NCBI RefSeq assembly: GCF_900166595.1 | Contig: NZ_LT745763.1 | Coordinates: forward strand, 1,830,814-1,894,813 | DNA length: 64,000 nucleotides | Reading direction: 5' to 3' | Source: Virgibacillus dokdonensis | GTDB lineage: Bacteria; Bacillota; Bacilli; Bacillales; Amphibacillaceae | Part shown: one piece after another, positions 1-8,230 of the stretch | How the letters are laid out: every line of letters starts with the position of its first letter | How positions within the stretch are numbered: the first letter of the stretch is position 1 | The notes under the pieces: generated by a model | The model's database searches: none | What the model saw: the letters and a program-made list of their open reading frames with translations, nothing else | What the model was told of the DNA's origin: nothing | Position numbers and translations under genes: made by a program

Positions 1-326
1 TACACATAAAAATGCCCAAGGCGTTCTGACTTGTCAAGATAATAGATGGAGTAAAGGACGACTAATGAACCAATTCCGCTAATTAATAGCACGAATAATA
101 AACTTAGACCATCTAAATATAAATCAAAGTTAATGCCTAAAGATGGAATCCAGTTATAATGTTCCATGATTGGAGTAAAGTCGTTACCTATAAAAGTAAC
201 GAAGTATAGAAAAATCAAAAAAGGTATAAAAAAAACGAAGATCCCTGTATGTATTTTTTCTTTTAATTTACTTAATGCAGGAATAAAGCATGCAATAAGC
301 AGTGGAATAAGAACTGCAAATATCAT
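1..326 (-). CDS. mrpA: Na+/H+ antiporter subunit A, N-terminal part (cut by window edge)
   Basis: The largest subunit of the multisubunit Mrp (Mnh) cation/proton antiporter, which exports Na+ in exchange for H+ at the cytoplasmic membrane and supports alkali and salt tolerance. Only about 108 N-terminal residues lie in the window; the rest is beyond base 1. The fragment has a first hydrophobic helix (residues 1-17), a second around 27-48, then EHYNWIPSLGINFDLYLDGL, which is characteristic of MrpA, and a third helix ending in SIYYLDKSERLGHFYV. The ATG is preceded by GGAGGA about 11 bases upstream. Subunits B-G would be expected downstream, outside the window. Identification rests on remembered family sequence and is strong. 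Confidence 0.9.
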   Translation of the reverse strand, partial: MIFAVLIPLLIACFIPALSKLKEKIHTGIFVFFIPFLIFLYFVTFIGNDFTPIMEHYNWIPSLGINFDLYLDGLSLLFVLLISGIGSLVVLYSIYYLDKSERLGHFYV

Positions 327-520
327 TTGACCGGAATTCCTCCTTCACCAACTAAAACGGTTTTCTATTATGTTTTTCATTACTTGATATGACAAAAGGG
401 CTAAACCACCTATACCTATAAGTGGTACATGTAAATATCCTTCTCCATAGTCGGATATTTAATCATTTGTTGTTATTTTTATACTAAATGGGTCTCTTTA
501 TTTATTTCACATATAAGGAA

Positions 521-552
521 CTGTTAGAATCCCACTTCAAGAGTTGGAGAAT
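521..552 (-). repeat. Decayed copy of the IS200/IS605-like end hairpin
   Basis: Read on the minus strand this stretch shares TCTTGAAGTGGGA and the following TCT/ACAG bases with the hairpin at 36558-36602. The hairpin arms here (CCAACT / AAGTGGG) carry a mismatch, so the structure looks eroded. It is probably the remnant of a transposon end or of a small non-autonomous element. The element's body cannot be identified next to it. Confidence 0.45.
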
Positions 553-814
553 CGATAATGCCAAAAAGAGTGGTTAGCAACGATATGCTTGGTAAGTTTA
601 GCAAACAAACAGCCAAGATGAAAGAAAGCCCACCTGATGATTCCTTTATAACGAATGAGCGTTGTGGTACAACTTTCAAATGGGGAAAAATTCTTTTTTA
701 TGTGCAACAAATGGTTTAGCCAAACAAAATGGTATTTGTGCGAGTTTGTATACCATTGTATATCAAGCTTCATCCAAGAAATATTTTAACACAATAAAGG
801 GTTGATAAAAATAA

Positions 815-850
815 AAAACCCTTAGAAATCATAAATTCTTCAAGGGTTTT
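815..850 (-). terminator. Rho-independent terminator of sda
   Basis: Inverted arms AAAACCCTT and AAGGGTTTT enclose a loop that itself partly pairs (AGAA/TTCT). Read on the minus strand the stem is followed by a T-rich run. It lies 37 bases past the sda stop codon. Confidence 0.75.
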
Positions 851-886
851 CGAGTTTCTTCATATTTAATATAGTGGGTAAATTCA

Positions 887-1033
887 TTAACCTGATTTTG
901 TATCTTTTATTTTATGTGACAAATGTCTTCTATGAATCTCTTCTTCAATTAGCAAGAGAAAATCAGGGCTTAAATTTAAATCATTTGCTGTAATATATGA
1001 TTCGAGTAATAATTCATCCGACAAATGTTCCAT
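887..1033 (-). CDS. sda: Sda, sporulation checkpoint inhibitor of histidine kinase KinA
   Basis: A 48-residue protein beginning MEHLSDELLLESY. In B. subtilis Sda is a 46-residue helical hairpin that binds the dimerisation domain of KinA and blocks phosphorelay signalling when replication is blocked or just initiated. Here the helix signature LSDELLLESYI, the turn NLSPDFLLLIEEEIHRR and a short polar tail are visible. The ATG has an AAGGGGG ribosome site 8 bases upstream. The position next to yqeG, on the opposite strand, matches B. subtilis. A DnaA-box cluster lies upstream, as expected for its DnaA-dependent transcription. The gene is easily missed because of its size. Confidence 0.9.
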   Translation of the reverse strand: MEHLSDELLLESYITANDLNLSPDFLLLIEEEIHRRHLSHKIKDTKSG

Positions 1034-1119
1034 AAATACAGCCCCCTTAGAAGTGGAAATCTTCTGTAATAAAGTTACTAATAATTTATCATGAACCTAG
1101 CAGCCGGACAAGGTGCTAG

Positions 1120-1218
1120 TTATCTACAATGGTCTGTAGATAACTTGTGTATAAATGGTAGAAAAGTGTAATAAATGCAGTTAAATCAACTCGAAAATTG
1201 TTAATAAAGTTATCCACA
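1120..1218. promoter_or_regulatory. DnaA-box cluster upstream of sda
   Basis: Four 9-mers match or nearly match the DnaA box TTATNCACA. They are TTATCTACA at 1120-1128 (one mismatch), its inverse TGTAGATAA at 1135-1143, TGTGTATAA at 1146-1154 (inverse of TTATACACA, a consensus match) and a perfect TTATCCACA at 1210-1218. The first two form a perfect 10-bp inverted repeat, GTTATCTACA/TGTAGATAAC (1119-1144). In B. subtilis, DnaA activates sda through such boxes, coupling sporulation to the replication cycle. Confidence 0.8.
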
Positions 1219-1530
1219 ATGCAGAAAATGAAAGTATTTGTCGAACGATTTATGTATGTAAAGTAGGTATTTATGCATAGTCTCTAATCACCAAAACCTA
1301 TTTTGCTGAAATTTGTTAGTATACACTTTGTTAAGATGTCGAAAATCAATGCATAAGCAAAATTGTTAAAAATAAGTGACTAAGGAAAAACAGAGATCTT
1401 GTGAAAACAAGTTTAAAAAGAGAAAAATGTGATGTCTAAGATATAAGGATACCCTTGGAAAAGAACAATATTTTTAAACTATCTCTTTATACAACGTTTA
1501 TGAAACAAATCAATTGCTTTTTCTAAATTT

Positions 1531-1559
1531 TTGCTTGGAAAATAAAATTTCTTTATTAT
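1531..1559 (+). promoter_or_regulatory. Candidate sigma-A promoter for the yqeG operon
   Basis: TTGCTT and TATTAT are separated by 17 bases. It lies about 190 bases before the chosen yqeG start, with no other promoter of this quality closer. Confidence 0.45.
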
Positions 1560-1752
1560 TGTAGCGAGTTGTTATAGGATTAGGGTATAATTGTTTTTTT
1601 GTATGTATGTAGGAATGAGTGATTTGCTTGTTGGTCTAGGAAAACGAGCATTTTAAAACAAGCATTATATTGCAGAATATATGATGAAATGGCTATTCAT
1701 CTGTTTTATATGTATTCCTATGGATCAACTGACTGTAATGAGGTGTGAAAGT

Positions 1753-2268
1753 GTGTTAAAAAAGTTTTTACCGAATGAGCATGTGAAAAGTATATTTGAG
1801 ATTCATCCTGAATCATTGAAGGAAAAAGGGATAAAAGGTATTATTACTGATTTAGATAATACTTTGGTTGCTTGGGACGTTAAGGAAGCTACTTCTGAAG
1901 TGGTAGAATGGTTTAAGTTAATGAAAGAGCATGGCATTAGCGTAACCATAATTTCCAACAATAATCGAGAGCGAGTGAGTGTGTTTTCTGAGCCGCTCGA
2001 TACCCCTTTTGTATTCAGTGCTCGCAAACCATTAAGCAAGGCGTTTAAAACAACAGCTAAAAAAATGAATTTAAAGGAAGAAGAAATTGCCGTTATCGGG
2101 GATCAGGTTTTAACGGATGTACTCGGAGGAAATATGGCTGGTTTTTATACAATTTTAGTCGTCCCCATTGTGCAATCAGACGGAAAGATAACAAGAATTA
2201 ATCGTAAAATAGAGCGCCGTATTCTTGCATATATGCGAAAAAAGGGGAAAATAAGCTGGGAGGAATAA
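1753..2268 (+). CDS. yqeG: YqeG, HAD-superfamily phosphatase (IIIA subfamily)
   Basis: HAD-family phosphohydrolase of unknown physiological substrate, first gene of the ribosome-assembly/NAD operon. Motif I is DLDNT at residues 33-37 with the nucleophilic Asp; motif II is the SNN stretch; a Lys sits in SARKPLSKAF; motif IV is GDQVLTD. I chose the GTG at 1753 because it has AGGTG 7 bases upstream and gives 171 residues beginning MLKKFLPNEHVKSIF, matching the family start and usual length near 172. An in-frame ATG at 1681 would add 24 residues that the family lacks. The stop lies 6 bases before yqeH. Confidence 0.9.
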   Translation: MLKKFLPNEHVKSIFEIHPESLKEKGIKGIITDLDNTLVAWDVKEATSEVVEWFKLMKEHGISVTIISNNNRERVSVFSEPLDTPFVFSARKPLSKAFKTTAKKMNLKEEEIAVIGDQVLTDVLGGNMAGFYTILVVPIVQSDGKITRINRKIERRILAYMRKKGKISWEE

Positions 2269-2274
2269 GCAACG

Positions 2275-3375
2275 ATGGAAACAATATATTGTCAAGGTTG
2301 TGGTATACGCATTCAAACAACAGAAAAGAACCAACCAGGGTACACTCCTGCCTCATCCTTGATAAAGGAAAATATTCTATGTCAAAGGTGCTTTCGTTTA
2401 AAGCACTATAATGAAATTCAAGATGTTGCAATTACCGATGCTGATTTTTTTAAAATGGTAAGTTCTATTAGGGATACATCTGGGTTAGTAGTACATGTGG
2501 TCGATATCTTTGATGTGGCTGGAAGTTTAATTAAAGCTTTACCGAGAATAGTTGGAAATAAATCCATTTTGTTAGTAGGTAATAAAATCGATTTGCTTCC
2601 TAAATCAGTTAATACAAGGAAGTTACTACAGTGGTTACGCGCGCAAGCTAAACAAGTGGGGGTAAATGTAGCCGATGCTTGTTTAATCTCCTCAGCAAAA
2701 GGGCACGGGATAAGTGAACTTGCAGAGACAATGGAGCAATATAGAAATGGTGATAACGTTTATATTGTGGGCACAACAAATGTTGGAAAGTCAACGTTTA
2801 TTAACCGATTAATTAAAGAATCGACAGGCTATCGTGACGTGATTACTACTTCTTATTTTCCAGGAACGACATTGGGTTTTATTGAAATTCCTTTAGATAA
2901 CCATTCAGCTCTCATCGATACACCAGGTATTGTAAATAAAGAGCAAATAGCTCATTATATTTCTGGTAAAGACTTAAAGCTGATTACACCAAACAAAGAG
3001 ATAAAACCTAGAGTTTACCAATTAAATGATGGACAAACTTTGTTTTTTGGCGGATTAGCTCGATTAGATTTTATAAAAGGAGACAAACAGTCCTTTGTCT
3101 GTTATTTTTCTAATCAAGTTTCGATACATCGTACAAAATTAGAAAAAGCAGATGAACTATTTGAAAATCATCTCGGTGAACTATTGACGCCTCCATCCAT
3201 GGAGTCCATCGATCAAATACCACCTATGATTTCGGACACATTTCGAATAGATCCGGGAAAGTATGATATTGTTTTTCCTGGTTTAGGCTGGGTCAGCATC
3301 TTAGGTGATGGTGCTACAGTAACTGCGCATCGACCAAAAGGTGTTGCTGTTTCTATTAGGCAATCATTCAACTAG
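2275..3375 (+). CDS. yqeH: YqeH, circularly permuted GTPase for 30S ribosome biogenesis
   Basis: GTPase needed for maturation of the small ribosomal subunit. An N-terminal zinc finger (Cys6, Cys9, Cys36, Cys39) precedes a permuted G domain in the order G4 (NKID, about 103), G5 (SSAKG, about 139), G1 (GTTNVGKST, about 164-172) and G3 (DTPG, about 214). The 366 residues match the family length. GGAGG lies just upstream of the ATG. The gene is embedded between yqeG and aroE as in B. subtilis and is probably cotranscribed. Confidence 0.95.
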   Translation: METIYCQGCGIRIQTTEKNQPGYTPASSLIKENILCQRCFRLKHYNEIQDVAITDADFFKMVSSIRDTSGLVVHVVDIFDVAGSLIKALPRIVGNKSILLVGNKIDLLPKSVNTRKLLQWLRAQAKQVGVNVADACLISSAKGHGISELAETMEQYRNGDNVYIVGTTNVGKSTFINRLIKESTGYRDVITTSYFPGTTLGFIEIPLDNHSALIDTPGIVNKEQIAHYISGKDLKLITPNKEIKPRVYQLNDGQTLFFGGLARLDFIKGDKQSFVCYFSNQVSIHRTKLEKADELFENHLGELLTPPSMESIDQIPPMISDTFRIDPGKYDIVFPGLGWVSILGDGATVTAHRPKGVAVSIRQSFN

Positions 3376-3388
3376 GGGGGGATAGGTT

Positions 3389-4231
3389 GTGGCATACATG
3401 TTTGGGTTAATTGGTTATCCTATTAAACACTCGCAATCGCCATGGATTCATGAGCAATTTATGAAAACAACGGGAGTGGAAGGGGATTACTGTATCTATG
3501 AAGTAACTCCAGAAGATTCTTTTGAGGCATTTATGGGACAGCTTCAATCGTCTAGTGTAGACGGTTTTAATATAACAGTACCATACAAGGAGAAAATTAT
3601 CTCTTATTTAGATGATATTGATCCTGTAGCTTTAAAAATTGGAGCAGTCAATACGGTGGTGAATAGGAATGGTAAGTGGATTGGTTATAATACGGACGGC
3701 AAGGGGTATGTTCGTTCTTTAAATTCCAAGTTTCCTAACTTATTGCAAAAAGCCACTAAACGAGCGCTTATTCTTGGTGCTGGTGGTGCTGCTAAAGGGA
3801 TTTTTGCAGCGCTTGAAGAGGTGGGTTTTAAAAGAATAGATATAGCTAATCGAACGAAAGAAAAAGCGGTAATGATTTGTGGGCGACACAAACATCAGTC
3901 ACAAGCATATTCCTTTGAGGATGTGGAACAGCGTTTGCATGACTATGATATTGTCATTCAAACAACTTCTGTAGGAATGAAACCGCATGTTGATCAATCT
4001 GTTTTATCAGATGATACAAACTTTTCGCCTGTACCAATTTACAGTGATATCGTATATCAACCGATCAGAACGAATTTTTTACAGAAAGCAGAACAAAGTG
4101 GTGCACAAATTCACTATGGACACACAATGCTTCTCTACCAAGCGCAATATGCTTTTGAATTATGGACAGGTCGAAAACCAAATATAGGGCAAATGGATGA
4201 AGAATTAAAACAGATTTTGAAAGGAAGATAA
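3389..4231 (+). CDS. aroE: Shikimate dehydrogenase
   Basis: NADPH-dependent reduction of 3-dehydroshikimate to shikimate in aromatic amino acid synthesis. The N-terminal substrate half shows HSQSPWIHEQF and the catalytic Lys/Asn region FNITVPYKEKI (about 59-69), then GYNTDG. The cofactor half has the glycine loop LGAGGAAKGIF (about 129-139) and NRTKEK. The start is GTG at 3389 with AGGGGGG upstream; the ATG four codons in is an alternative. It is 280 residues, the usual length, and is followed by yhbY one base after its stop. Confidence 0.95.
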   Translation: MAYMFGLIGYPIKHSQSPWIHEQFMKTTGVEGDYCIYEVTPEDSFEAFMGQLQSSSVDGFNITVPYKEKIISYLDDIDPVALKIGAVNTVVNRNGKWIGYNTDGKGYVRSLNSKFPNLLQKATKRALILGAGGAAKGIFAALEEVGFKRIDIANRTKEKAVMICGRHKHQSQAYSFEDVEQRLHDYDIVIQTTSVGMKPHVDQSVLSDDTNFSPVPIYSDIVYQPIRTNFLQKAEQSGAQIHYGHTMLLYQAQYAFELWTGRKPNIGQMDEELKQILKGR

Positions 4232-4232
4232 C

Positions 4233-4523
4233 ATGCTAACTGGAAAACAGAAACGATTCTTACGAGCAAGAGCAAATCAAATAAAACCTATTTTTCAGGT
4301 TGGTAAGACAGGCGTAAATGAAAATATGGTTACACAAATTACAGATGCTTTAGAAAAAAGGGAACTATTGAAAGTAAGTATTTTACAAAACTGTTTAGAG
4401 GACAAAACAGTTGTTTCTGAACAATTAGCGGAAGGAACAGGTGCTGAGGTTGTGCAAATTATTGGAAATAATATTGTCCTTTATAAAGAGTCAACAGAAA
4501 ACAAGCACATTGTATTACCATAA
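4233..4523 (+). CDS. yhbY: YhbY (YqeI) RNA-binding CRM-domain protein
   Basis: Single CRM (CRS1-YhbY) domain protein that associates with pre-50S ribosomal particles. The 96-residue protein begins MLTGKQKRFLRARANQIKPI and has the GKTGVNENMV loop near residue 30, typical of the fold. It starts one base after aroE, with AAGGAAG of the aroE end as ribosome site, and ends 11 bases before nadD. Its neighbours YqeH and RsfS are also ribosome factors. Confidence 0.9.
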   Translation: MLTGKQKRFLRARANQIKPIFQVGKTGVNENMVTQITDALEKRELLKVSILQNCLEDKTVVSEQLAEGTGAEVVQIIGNNIVLYKESTENKHIVLP

Positions 4524-4534
4524 AGGATGAGATT

Positions 4535-5101
4535 ATGAAACGCATAGGATTATTAGGAGGTACATTTGATCCACCTCATATTGGTCATTTAATCATTGCA
4601 GAAGAGGTGCGCTTCGCTTTAGATTTAGAGGAGGTTTGGTTTATCCCTTCTTATACGCCACCTCATAAAAGCAATGTAAAAACGAAGCCAGAACATCGAC
4701 TGAAAATGATTAGACTTGCTATACAAGGCAATCCTTATTTTAAAGTGGATACAATTGAGTTAGACCGGACTGGGAAATCTTATACCATTGATACGATAAA
4801 AGAGCTAAGAAAACGCCACTCTGATAAGAAATTTTATTTTATTATTGGTGGAGATATGGTTGAATATTTACCTAATTGGTATCAAATAGAGGAATTAAAA
4901 AATCTGGTAACTTTTGTTGGAGTTAAACGCTCTAATTTTTCAACCGAAAGTGCGTTTCCTGTTTTTATCGTAGATATTCCTTTAATAGAAATTTCTTCAA
5001 CTGTTCTACGTAAAAGGTGTTTAGAAGGAACTTCCGTACAATATTGGTTGCCACATTCTGTTCATCAGTATATAAAGGAGCATCATTTATATGGACATTG
5101 A
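4535..5101 (+). CDS. nadD: Nicotinate-nucleotide adenylyltransferase
   Basis: Transfers AMP from ATP to nicotinic acid mononucleotide, giving deamido-NAD, an essential step of NAD synthesis. The N-terminus GLLGGTFDPPHIGHLIIAEE carries the nucleotidyltransferase HxGH motif (residues 18-21), and the C-terminal ISSTVLRKR is the ISSTxxR motif. Length of 188 residues is normal. It overlaps yqeK by 11 bases, so translation is probably coupled. Confidence 0.95.
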   Translation: MKRIGLLGGTFDPPHIGHLIIAEEVRFALDLEEVWFIPSYTPPHKSNVKTKPEHRLKMIRLAIQGNPYFKVDTIELDRTGKSYTIDTIKELRKRHSDKKFYFIIGGDMVEYLPNWYQIEELKNLVTFVGVKRSNFSTESAFPVFIVDIPLIEISSTVLRKRCLEGTSVQYWLPHSVHQYIKEHHLYGH

Positions 5102-5666
5102 ATTAGCGAAAGAGAAAGTAAAACCCCACTTAACAAAAGAACGATATGAACATTCCTTACGAGTTGCTGAAACAGCTAAAATGTTAGCGGATCGATCTGG
5201 TGAAGATGTACGTAAGTTGGAGTTAGCAGGTGTATTGCATGATTATGCAAAGTACCGCCCTCAAGAAGAATTAGCACGCTGGATTAAGTCATCTACATTA
5301 CCGAAAGATTTGCTTGCATTTCATCATGAGCTTTGGCATGGACCAGTTGGTGCACTTTTAATTGAAAAAGAGCTTGGCATAAAGGATAAAGTAATACAAG
5401 GAGCCATAAGGTATCATACTACTGGAGCGGCAAATATGAACAAGTTTGAAATGATTATTTTTTTAGCGGATTACATAGAACCAGGAAGAAGCTTTCCAGG
5501 AGTGAATGAAGTGAGGAAAGTAGCAGAAAATAATCTACAACAAGCATGCTGGATGGCCTTATCCAATACAATTCATTTTCTAGTTGGAAAAGGAGCTACA
5601 GTATATCCAGATACATTTTATGCGTATAATTACTTAACGAGATTGGGTTATGGAGGTATTGTTTAA
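5091..5666 (+). CDS. yqeK: YqeK, HD-domain Ap4A hydrolase
   Basis: HD-superfamily metal-dependent hydrolase. YqeK proteins cleave diadenosine tetraphosphate symmetrically to ADP, disposing of a stress nucleotide. The metal ligands are seen in YEHSLRVAETA, the HD pair of VLHDYAKYRP (about 51-52), HHELWHGP and RYHTTG. It has 191 residues. AAGGAG lies inside the end of nadD. Its stop TAA shares its last A with the ATG of rsfS, so the three genes form one translational string. Confidence 0.9.
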   Translation: MDIELAKEKVKPHLTKERYEHSLRVAETAKMLADRSGEDVRKLELAGVLHDYAKYRPQEELARWIKSSTLPKDLLAFHHELWHGPVGALLIEKELGIKDKVIQGAIRYHTTGAANMNKFEMIIFLADYIEPGRSFPGVNEVRKVAENNLQQACWMALSNTIHFLVGKGATVYPDTFYAYNYLTRLGYGGIV

Positions 5667-6022
5667 TGCAAAATGAACGAGTTGTACAATTAGCAGCGCA
5701 CGCATGTGACGATAAGCGAGCAGAAAATATTATAGCATTGGATATGAACGGTGTTTCTTTAATAGCAGATTATTTTTTAATCTGTCATGGGAATAACGAA
5801 CGGCAAGTGCAAGCAATTGCGAGGGGAATTAAAGAAAAAATGGAAGAACATAATATCCCTGTTTACCGGCTGGAAGGATTTGAACAAGCTAGGTGGATTC
5901 TTGTAGATGTAGGTGACGTAGTTTGTCATGTTTTTCATAAAGATGAAAGAAGCTACTACAATTTGGAGCGCCTGTGGGGGGATGCTGTAACATATTCCAT
6001 TGAAATGGATCAGGATGAATAG
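5666..6022 (+). CDS. rsfS: Ribosomal silencing factor RsfS
   Basis: Binds protein L14 of the 50S subunit and blocks joining with 30S, damping translation in starvation and assisting assembly. The 118-residue protein shows the family core: DKRAENIIALDMNGVSLIAD, then FLICHGNNERQVQAIA and the C-terminal WGDA after HKDERSYYNLERL. Its ATG overlaps the yqeK stop by one base. Confidence 0.95.
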   Translation: MQNERVVQLAAHACDDKRAENIIALDMNGVSLIADYFLICHGNNERQVQAIARGIKEKMEEHNIPVYRLEGFEQARWILVDVGDVVCHVFHKDERSYYNLERLWGDAVTYSIEMDQDE

Positions 6023-6024
6023 AG

Positions 6025-6771
6025 ATGGTGTATGAAAGAATGGCTGACATCTATGACCTATTTATGGTAAACGCTCCATATGATAAATGGTTGCAATTGA
6101 CAGAGCAACTCTTAGAGGGAAGAGAAATTCAATGTATAGCAGATGTAGGTTGCGGTACAGGGGAGATTACTCGGCGACTTGCGCAAGTTTATCCGCATGT
6201 AGTTGGGGTGGACTACGCAGTAGATATGTTGTCAAAGGCAGAAAGAAAGTGTAGAGATACGGGCACATCTATTCAATGGGTTTGTCAAGATGTAAGGTCA
6301 CTAAACGGCATAACTGGTCTCGATGCCGTTGTTAGTTTTTGTGATGTAATTAACTATATAACAACTGAACAGGAGTTAGCACACACGTTTCAGAATATTT
6401 ATGATGCGCTTAGTGAAAAAGGAGTTTTTTTATTTGATGTCCACGCATTATCGTTTGTCATGGAAAACTATATGAACGAAACGTTTGCTGATGTTACTGA
6501 AGAAGCTAGTTATATCTGGTTTTGTTTAGCGGGGGAACACATTGGTGAGATGTATCATGAGCTAACTTTTTTTTCAAAAAACGAAAAGGGTACTTACTCC
6601 CGATTTGATGAAGTTCATCATCAACGTACTTTTTCTGTAGATTTTTATAAAAAATTATTACAGCAAAAAGGCTTCCAAAATATAAAAGTGTATGGGGATT
6701 TTTCTATAAAAGCTAATAGTGTTGATGAAAACACAGCTCGAATTTTCTTTTTTGCTGAGAAGAGTAAATGA
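6025..6771 (+). CDS. yqeM: YqeM, class I SAM-dependent methyltransferase
   Basis: Methyltransferase of the Rossmann class with unassigned substrate. Motif I is IADVGCGTGEITRRLA (about 37-52), followed by the acidic VVGVDYAVDML and the motif IV region VSFCDVINYI. The 248-residue length fits the YqeM family. It follows rsfS after 2 bases and ends the operon; a terminator-like hairpin lies 32 bases downstream. The YqeG-to-RsfS context suggests, but does not show, a role in translation. Confidence 0.85.
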   Translation: MVYERMADIYDLFMVNAPYDKWLQLTEQLLEGREIQCIADVGCGTGEITRRLAQVYPHVVGVDYAVDMLSKAERKCRDTGTSIQWVCQDVRSLNGITGLDAVVSFCDVINYITTEQELAHTFQNIYDALSEKGVFLFDVHALSFVMENYMNETFADVTEEASYIWFCLAGEHIGEMYHELTFFSKNEKGTYSRFDEVHHQRTFSVDFYKKLLQQKGFQNIKVYGDFSIKANSVDENTARIFFFAEKSK

Positions 6772-6802
6772 AAATGCTTTTTTTAAGCAAAGAGGAGTTT
6801 TT

Positions 6803-6837
6803 ATAGCTGCTGTGGAAGTAAATTATACAGCAGCTAT
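6803..6837 (+). terminator. Terminator of the yqeG-yqeM operon
   Basis: Perfect 11-bp arms ATAGCTGCTGT/ACAGCAGCTAT around a 13-base loop, followed after a short gap by TTTTTT. It sits 32 bases after the yqeM stop. Confidence 0.7.
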
Positions 6838-6963
6838 TTGCTCTAGTTTTTTATAAAAAATTGCTTATTGCCAAATCTCTATAGCGAAAAAAGCCATGGT
6901 TTAGCTTATGCTAAAAAACGCTGAGATTTTATGCTTAAGTGCAAGAAAAAGGAGTGATTCCCC

Positions 6964-7572
6964 TTGTACACAAATAAAGTAAAACGTATTCTTTTTATCA
7001 TTGCTATTCCTATAGCAATCATTGTGGTTCTCCTAATAACGAGTGGCGAAAAAGATGAGGATGAAGCGGAAAGGAAGGTTGATGTGAATGATCAACCAAT
7101 AGATCCTAGTCTCGCTTCATCTACGGAGCAAGAGAAAGGTGTTACTTCTTCCATATATGTTGATATTAAGGGAGAAGTAAAGAACCCGGGAGTTTATGAG
7201 ATGGATGCGGAAGAACGTGTCATTGATGCTATTGAAACTGCAGGCGGATTTACAAACAATGCAAATGAGTCTCTTGTGAATTTAGCCCAAAAAGTTCATG
7301 ATGAAATGGTTATTGATGTATTGCCCGTTGGCGACAATGGAACACCAGCTTTAACAAATAGGCAACATACGGATACTTCTAAAATTAGAATTAATCAAGC
7401 TACTGTTGAGGAGATTGAAGCCTTAAATGGAATTGGGCCAGCAAAAGCAGAAGCAATTGTGCAATACCGAGACGAAAATGGTCATTTTCAACAAATTGAA
7501 GATTTATTAGAAGTTTCTGGGATTGGCGAGAAAACATTAGAGTCACTTGAAGATGATATTCAAGTACCATAG
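6964..7572 (+). CDS. comEA: ComEA, competence DNA receptor
   Basis: Membrane-anchored double-stranded DNA-binding receptor for transformation. A single N-terminal transmembrane helix (about 7-26) is followed by an acidic linker, an SLBB domain (SIYVDIKGEVKNPGVYEM, about 60-120) and a C-terminal double helix-hairpin-helix DNA-binding domain (INQATVEEIEALNGIGPAKA through GIGEKTLESL, about 140-195). The start is a TTG at 6964 with AAGGAGTG 7 bases upstream. It is the first gene of the late-competence comE operon; comEB follows after 77 bases that hold a small palindrome (7592-7606). Confidence 0.93.
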   Translation: MYTNKVKRILFIIAIPIAIIVVLLITSGEKDEDEAERKVDVNDQPIDPSLASSTEQEKGVTSSIYVDIKGEVKNPGVYEMDAEERVIDAIETAGGFTNNANESLVNLAQKVHDEMVIDVLPVGDNGTPALTNRQHTDTSKIRINQATVEEIEALNGIGPAKAEAIVQYRDENGHFQQIEDLLEVSGIGEKTLESLEDDIQVP

Positions 7573-7649
7573 CAACTATGAAAATAATCCTATGCTAAAT
7601 TAGCATTTAGTAGAAATTTATTAAAACAGAAAATAAAGGGGAGATAGGA

Positions 7650-8228
7650 ATGGAACGCATTTCATGGGACCAATATTTTATGGCACAAAGCCATTTATTG
7701 GCTCTTCGTAGTACGTGTACAAGACTTATGGTCGGTGCCACAATTGTAAGAGATAAACGAATAATAGCTGGCGGTTATAATGGCAGTGTGTCAGGGAGTG
7801 TCCATTGTATTGATGACGGCTGTTACGTAATTGATGGACATTGTGTGAGAACGATTCATGCTGAAGCAAATGCATTACTACAATGCGCAAAGTTTGGCGT
7901 TCCTACAGATGGTGCTGATATTTATGTCACTCATTTTCCGTGCTTACAATGCTGTAAACAGTTAATACAAGCAGGTATACAAACAGTAATTTATGCAAAG
8001 GATTATCATAATCATCCATACGCTGTTTCTCTATTTTCGGAAGCGGGCATAAAAACAAAAAAAGTAGAACTTGATGATGTTAAGGTTGATACGAATTACA
8101 TGGAAAAACAAGTATTTGTAAAACAACTCCTTCAAAAAATGGAAAAAGGAGTGCTAGAAGCTGATGAGTTAAGAAACTTAAAAGAAGATGCTGTGCGTCT
8201 GTTTCATTTAGATGTGCAAGGAGATTAA
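7650..8228 (+). CDS. comEB: ComEB, dCMP deaminase
   Basis: Zinc-dependent deaminase converting dCMP to dUMP. The active site is visible as HAEANAL (zinc His and proton-shuttle Glu, about 71-77) and PCLQCCKQLI (zinc Cys pair, about 98-101). The 192 residues match ComEB. AGGGGAGAT precedes the ATG. In B. subtilis the protein is not needed for DNA uptake but is carried in the comE operon, as here between comEA and comEC. Confidence 0.93.
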   Translation: MERISWDQYFMAQSHLLALRSTCTRLMVGATIVRDKRIIAGGYNGSVSGSVHCIDDGCYVIDGHCVRTIHAEANALLQCAKFGVPTDGADIYVTHFPCLQCCKQLIQAGIQTVIYAKDYHNHPYAVSLFSEAGIKTKKVELDDVKVDTNYMEKQVFVKQLLQKMEKGVLEADELRNLKEDAVRLFHLDVQGD

Positions 8229-8230
8229 AT

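Larger units (their letters stand above)
327..886. other. Gene-poor stretch between mrpA and sda
   Basis: No convincing intact gene. On the minus strand, 345 to about 466 reads as a short membrane-like peptide ending ENRFSW just before the mrpA ribosome site, but it has no usable start codon and may be a decayed gene. A 78-codon minus-strand open frame (537-773) has no clear ribosome binding site and no family I recognise. An IS-end-like sequence (521-552) and the sda terminator (815-850) are listed separately. Confidence 0.5.
1034..1752. other. Divergent intergenic region between sda and yqeG
   Basis: About 720 bases with no credible gene. The sda-proximal part holds the DnaA-box cluster at 1120-1218. 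The yqeG-proximal part holds a sigma-A type promoter candidate at 1531-1559. The middle (about 1260-1500) is AT-rich and shows nothing I can name. A reading frame extending yqeG upstream to 1681 is treated as non-coding. Confidence 0.5.

Noticed and set aside
537..773. 78-codon minus-strand open frame
   Set aside because: No ribosome binding site, no recognisable family and a composition rich in His, Phe and Trp that looks like chance translation. It also borders a decayed IS-end sequence.
1681..1752. N-terminal extension of YqeG from the ATG at 1681
   Set aside because: The 24 extra residues are absent from the family, whereas the GTG at 1753 has a good ribosome site and gives the normal length.
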